From the NCBI GenBank assembly GCA_934591635.1, contig CAKTPI010000005.1:1-64000 (forward strand): a stretch of DNA of 64,000 bases, given 5' to 3'. Source of the DNA: an uncultured Oscillospiraceae bacterium. Its GTDB lineage: Bacteria; Bacillota; Clostridia; Oscillospirales; Oscillospiraceae. Under the pieces are notes generated by a model. It made no database searches. It had not been told where the DNA came from and saw only the letters and a list, made by a program, of their open reading frames with translations. A program made the position numbers and the translations under genes. Shown in pieces: positions 60,519-64,000 of this stretch (its first letter is position 1; each line of letters starts with the position of its first letter).

Positions 60519-61699
60519 AGTTACGCCATTCTATGCGGGATCGGGTGCGTGTTCGGCTTGTCAGTGCTGATTTGTGGGCTGGTTTGGGGGTACTCAATGG
60601 AAAGGGAATTGAAATCTTCCGGCTTGAGCTGGAAGATGATCTGACCTGTTCATTTGAGATAAAGCGGCAGAATGTCAGTCAGATACGCCGCCTTTTGGAA
60701 CGAAGAGGAGATATATTATCAGTAAAGGAGCACTCGCGCCTTTTTGCTGTGCAGCAGAGTGTGCTGAGCCGCCCGGTTCTTTGGGGCGGCGTGGTTTCAC
60801 TCCTGGTTATCAGTCTTTTTCTTCCGACTCGTATTCTCGGCATTCAGGTGGAAGGAAACCATGCGGTGCCGACAAGGAAAATTTTAGAAGCCGCAGAAGA
60901 TGCTGGAATCCGGCTGATGGTACCATGCGCACAGGTGCGAAGTGAGAGAATAAAGAACAGGCTCCTTTCGGCAATCCCGGAGCTGCAATGGGCGGGAATT
61001 AATACCTATGGATGCCGCGTGGTAATTTCGGTGCAGGAGCGGGCAGCGCTGGATGAGACAGAGGAGCATTCCGGAGGAGTTGGAAGTATTGTTGCCAGCC
61101 GGGACGGCGTGGTGGAATCTGTTACGGTGATACAGGGAACCGTGATGTGTCAGCCTGGGCAGGCAGTCCAAAAGGGACAAATCCTGATTTCCGGCTATAC
61201 AGATTGCGGCCTGTCTATCCGCGCGTCAAGAGCGAAGGGAGAGGTATATGCTCAAACGATACGGACGGTTCGTGCAGTTACCCCGGACAACAGCCTGTAT
61301 CGGCCGGATGAGACAGACAAGCGGCTGAGGCTGGCAATCCTTGTTGGAAAAAAACAAATAAATTTATGGAAAGATAGTGGAATTTCGGATAGCACTTGTG
61401 GTAGAATATGCAGGGAGTATCCGCTCAGGCTTCCGGGGGGCTTTCTGCTTCCGGTATCGCTGAGAGTTGAGACCGTTTATACCGGCAGGGTGATTTCACA
61501 GCCCCTGGATGGAGCGGATATGGAAGAAAAACTTTCCATGTTTTCACAAAAATATTTATCGGCCCAAATGATTGCCGGGACTGTTTCCTTTTCCGATGAG
61601 GTGTTGGAATCATTGCCTGGGGCCTACCTGCTTACCAGACAGTTCCTTTGCTCGGAGATGATTGGCAGGCTGCATCTGGAGAATGGAGACTCAAAATGA
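60506..61699 (+). CDS. yqfD: Sporulation protein YqfD
   Basis: 397 residues. A soluble N-terminus, a single membrane segment near residue 92 (VLWGGVVSLLVISLFLP), and a C-terminal domain with two beta-rich parts (GIQVEGNHAVPTRKILEAAEDAG, VIQGTVMCQPGQAVQKGQILISG), the latter POTRA-like and lipoyl-like. YqfD acts with YqfC in sporulation. Its stop overlaps phoH by four bases (ATGA). Confidence 0.92.
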   Translation: MQDVKLRHSMRDRVRVRLVSADLWAGLGVLNGKGIEIFRLELEDDLTCSFEIKRQNVSQIRRLLERRGDILSVKEHSRLFAVQQSVLSRPVLWGGVVSLLVISLFLPTRILGIQVEGNHAVPTRKILEAAEDAGIRLMVPCAQVRSERIKNRLLSAIPELQWAGINTYGCRVVISVQERAALDETEEHSGGVGSIVASRDGVVESVTVIQGTVMCQPGQAVQKGQILISGYTDCGLSIRASRAKGEVYAQTIRTVRAVTPDNSLYRPDETDKRLRLAILVGKKQINLWKDSGISDSTCGRICREYPLRLPGGFLLPVSLRVETVYTGRVISQPLDGADMEEKLSMFSQKYLSAQMIAGTVSFSDEVLESLPGAYLLTRQFLCSEMIGRLHLENGDSK

Positions 61700-62715
61700 G
61701 CAGAGTTGTAGAACGAATTGTGAACGCAGAGCGGCTGGAGGATATTATTGCCGTCTTTGGTTCCTTTGACGAAAATATCAAACGGATTGAGGATGCCATG
61801 AATGTACGCATCATCAACAGAAGTACCGACTTGAAGGTTTCCGGCGATGAGGAGATGGTCGATAAAGCCGTGCGAACCCTGGAAGGACTGTTGGCCTTGG
61901 CCTCCAAGGGTGAAACCATTGATGAGCAGCGTGTCCGGTATCTGATTACCTTGGTCAACGAAGGCAATGATCAACAGGTGGAGCAGATGACCAAGGACGT
62001 AGTGTGCATCACCGCAAAGGGAAAGCCCATTAAAGCTAAGACCGTTGGTCAGCAGAAATATATGAAGGCCATCAGCAAAAACACCGTTACCATCGGTGTT
62101 GGACCGGCGGGAACCGGTAAGACATATTTGGCAGTTGCTGCGGCGGTTGCGGCATTTCGGGAGAGAACGGTGAACCGAATTGTTCTCACCCGTCCGGCAG
62201 TGGAAGCAGGAGAACGGCTTGGCTTCTTGCCGGGAGATTTGCAGAATAAGGTCGATCCTTACCTGCGGCCGCTGTATGATGCTCTATACGACATGCTTGG
62301 CGCTGAGACCTTTCAGAAGTACCAAGAAAGGGGGGCCATTGAGGTCGCCCCCCTGGCTTACATGCGCGGTCGAACTTTGGACGACAGTTTTATCATTCTG
62401 GACGAAGCCCAAAATACAACAAGAGAGCAGATGAAAATGTTCCTTACGCGGCTTGGCTTTGGCTCGAAAATCGTCATTACCGGTGATATTACCCAGATTG
62501 ATTTGCCTGACGATAAGGTTTCGGGCCTGAAGGATGCAATTCGGGTTCTGGATGGAGTGAAGGATATTGCCATTTGCCGCTTGACATCGGCGGATGTGGT
62601 GCGGCACGCATTGGTGCAGGAAATCATTAATGCTTATGAGCGCTCTGCGCAGAAGACCGAGGATAAAAAATCCCCCCGGGAATTCAGGGGTCAGTTTCAG
62701 AGGAAATATAAATGA
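61696..62715 (+). CDS. phoH: PhoH family ATPase/RNA-binding protein
   Basis: 339 residues. KH-like N-terminus, then Walker A GVGPAGTGKTYLAVAAAVAAF near residue 135 and LDEAQNTTREQMKMFLTRLG near 235 (Walker B). PhoH is a widespread ATPase linked to RNA metabolism. The ATG overlaps yqfD and its stop overlaps ybeY by four bases each, so yqfC-yqfD-phoH-ybeY is one translational chain. Confidence 0.93.
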   Translation: MSRVVERIVNAERLEDIIAVFGSFDENIKRIEDAMNVRIINRSTDLKVSGDEEMVDKAVRTLEGLLALASKGETIDEQRVRYLITLVNEGNDQQVEQMTKDVVCITAKGKPIKAKTVGQQKYMKAISKNTVTIGVGPAGTGKTYLAVAAAVAAFRERTVNRIVLTRPAVEAGERLGFLPGDLQNKVDPYLRPLYDALYDMLGAETFQKYQERGAIEVAPLAYMRGRTLDDSFIILDEAQNTTREQMKMFLTRLGFGSKIVITGDITQIDLPDDKVSGLKDAIRVLDGVKDIAICRLTSADVVRHALVQEIINAYERSAQKTEDKKSPREFRGQFQRKYK

Positions 62716-63212
62716 AAAACAGAATTAACCTTGTGTTTGAAGGAAGCATCTTCCAAAAGATTGTGGTGGGTGCTAATATTCGTACTTGTATTAACGAGAC
62801 GTTGAAAGCGGAGGGAATCACGGTTCCTTGTGAAATTAATGTCCTTGTTACCAATGATGCGGGTATCCAGACCATCAACAAAACCAGCCGCCAAATCGAC
62901 AAACCGACAGATGTGCTGAGTTTCCCAATGTTTAATTTGACTGCCGGCGCACCGCCCCAGGACTGGGATGAGTATATTGACCCCGGTACGGGACTGTGCC
63001 CGCTGGGGGACATGTGTATTTCTTTGGAACGAGCCACAGCTCAGGCAAAGGAGTTTGGTCACTCTACAAAACGGGAGGTTGGTTATCTGACGATTCACTC
63101 CATGCTTCACTTGCTGGGCTATGATCACATGGACGAGGGGGAGCAGAAGCGGCAAATGCGCAGCAGAGAAGAGGCAATTGCCAGCCAGATCCCCGGTATG
63201 CAAAGAAATTGA
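62712..63212 (+). CDS. ybeY: Endoribonuclease YbeY (rRNA maturation)
   Basis: 166 residues. Zinc-site motif HSMLHLLGYDH (H-x3-H-x5-H, about residues 127-137), followed by MDEGE. YbeY helps mature 16S rRNA 3' ends and quality control. It is preceded by the ATGA overlap with phoH and followed by era after 25 bases. Confidence 0.96.
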   Translation: MKNRINLVFEGSIFQKIVVGANIRTCINETLKAEGITVPCEINVLVTNDAGIQTINKTSRQIDKPTDVLSFPMFNLTAGAPPQDWDEYIDPGTGLCPLGDMCISLERATAQAKEFGHSTKREVGYLTIHSMLHLLGYDHMDEGEQKRQMRSREEAIASQIPGMQRN

Positions 63213-63237
63213 TCACATCGAGAACAGGAGATAGAAT

Positions 63238-64000
63238 ATGAAAACAAAAACCGCAATGATTACCATTGCAGGCCGTCCCAATGTAGGAAAGTCCACACTT
63301 ACCAATTACCTTGTGGGCGAAAAAATTGCAATTGTTTCGAATAAACCCCAGACGACCCGCAACCGCATCTGCGGCATTGTAACCAAGGGAGACACGCAGT
63401 TTGTATTTGTGGATACACCTGGGTTTCACCGTGCCCGCACCAAACTGGGTGACTACATGGTGAATGTAGCGCAGGAGTCCATTGCGGATGTGGATTTGAC
63501 CGTCCTGGTGGTGGAACCGATTGCCTCTATCGGTGCGCAGGAGGAGGAACTGCTGAAACGAATTCAGGGCAGCCATTGTCCGGCGGTGCTTGCAATCAAC
63601 AAAATTGATACCGTTGAAAAGGACAAGCTGTTGGAAGTCATGGACGTTTATGCACGTAAGGCGGATTTTGATGCCATTGTACCGATTTCTGCCAAAACCG
63701 GCGATGGAGTTGCAGACCTTTTGGAGGTGTGCAGCAAGTATGCGGCGGAGGGGCCGTTCCTTTTCCCGGAAGATATTACTACCGATCAGCCAGAGCGTCA
63801 GGTGATGGCTGAAATTATCCGGGAAAAGCTGCTGTGGTGCCTTGACCGGGAAGTTCCTCACGGTACAGCAGTGGAAATTACGAAATTTTCTGAGAGGGAG
63901 AATGGAATCATCGATATCGACGCAACTATTTACTGCGAAAAAGCCAGCCATAAAGGAATTATTATCGGAAAAGGCGGCGAAATGCTGAAAAAAATTTCCT
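63238..64000 (+). CDS. era: GTPase Era (3' end outside window)
   Basis: The first 254 residues of Era, cut by the window end. G1 GRPNVGKST (residue 12), DTPG (about 60), NKID (about 121), SAKTG (about 152), then the KH domain (GKGGEMLKKIS, about 243) that binds the 3' end of 16S rRNA. Era checks 30S assembly. The start follows ACAGGAG. PgpH, dgkA and cdd, which often lie between ybeY or phoH and era in Bacilli, are absent here. Confidence 0.95.
   Translation, partial: MKTKTAMITIAGRPNVGKSTLTNYLVGEKIAIVSNKPQTTRNRICGIVTKGDTQFVFVDTPGFHRARTKLGDYMVNVAQESIADVDLTVLVVEPIASIGAQEEELLKRIQGSHCPAVLAINKIDTVEKDKLLEVMDVYARKADFDAIVPISAKTGDGVADLLEVCSKYAAEGPFLFPEDITTDQPERQVMAEIIREKLLWCLDREVPHGTAVEITKFSERENGIIDIDATIYCEKASHKGIIIGKGGEMLKKIS

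Noticed and set aside
1..64000. tRNA, rRNA, CRISPR arrays, origins and restriction or defence systems
   Set aside because: I saw no cloverleaf-like tRNA, no regular repeat-spacer array, no rRNA segment and no recognised defence gene; a tRNA or Rfam scan would be needed to exclude small RNAs fully.

Overview
The window looks like chromosomal DNA of a spore-forming member of the Clostridia, probably an Oscillospirales-type gut lineage. The evidence is a complete spoIIAA-spoIIAB-sigF operon, the sporulation genes yunB, a ylbJ-type gene, yqfC and yqfD, a T-box leader on valS, strong AGGAGG ribosome-binding sites, and many sigma-A promoters with TTGACA-17-TATAAT-like spacing. The lineage is an inference from gene content. 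No rRNA, tRNA or CRISPR array was seen.

Layout. 1-744 is the 3' end of a large serine recombinase, so a mobile element ends here. 941-6999 holds a leucine-rich lipoprotein, prfC with an unusual six-codon leader ORF, a DUF5662 protein, an M23 peptidase and trmO. 7245-12309 is a translation and secretion block: GNAT, ylxM-ffh, rpsP-khpA, rimM-trmD and a sirtuin. 12612-19254 is more accessory: a cysteine-rich repeat surface protein, a perR-like regulator with reverse rubrerythrin, a membrane protein, a hydrolase, and an MFS exporter behind an elaborate leader. 19311-22244 (minus strand) has an aminotransferase, tcdA and a GNAT. 22456-26466 is a ferric-type ABC importer. 26595-31278 holds PAP2, PHP, yqeG, an M24 peptidase, efp and an acidic zinc-ribbon protein. 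31397-35800 is transport and miscellaneous metabolism.

35957-45904 is a housekeeping run: smc-ftsY, rdgB-yhbY, a fused nadD-yqeK, rsfS, leuS and rpsU. 45977-48922 (minus strand) has VanZ-like, ThrE-like and glycosyltransferase genes. 49310-54122 has T-box-valS, a phosphatase, a NUDIX enzyme and a nucleoside phosphorylase. 54256-64000 is dominated by sporulation and RNA maturation: spoIIA operon, pcrA, yunB, ylbJ-like, and yqfC-yqfD-phoH-ybeY-era, with era cut by the window end.

The most interesting signals are regulatory. A leader peptide MRFAPT with a strong ribosome-binding site precedes release factor 3, where a stalled terminating ribosome could expose the prfC ribosome-binding site. A 31-codon leader ORF spans a terminator-like hairpin ahead of an MFS exporter whose own ribosome-binding site is also buried. 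Two identical TGTCAAG-N8-CTTGACA dyads bracket the ylxM-ffh promoter. I recognise no published description of these three, but I could not search.
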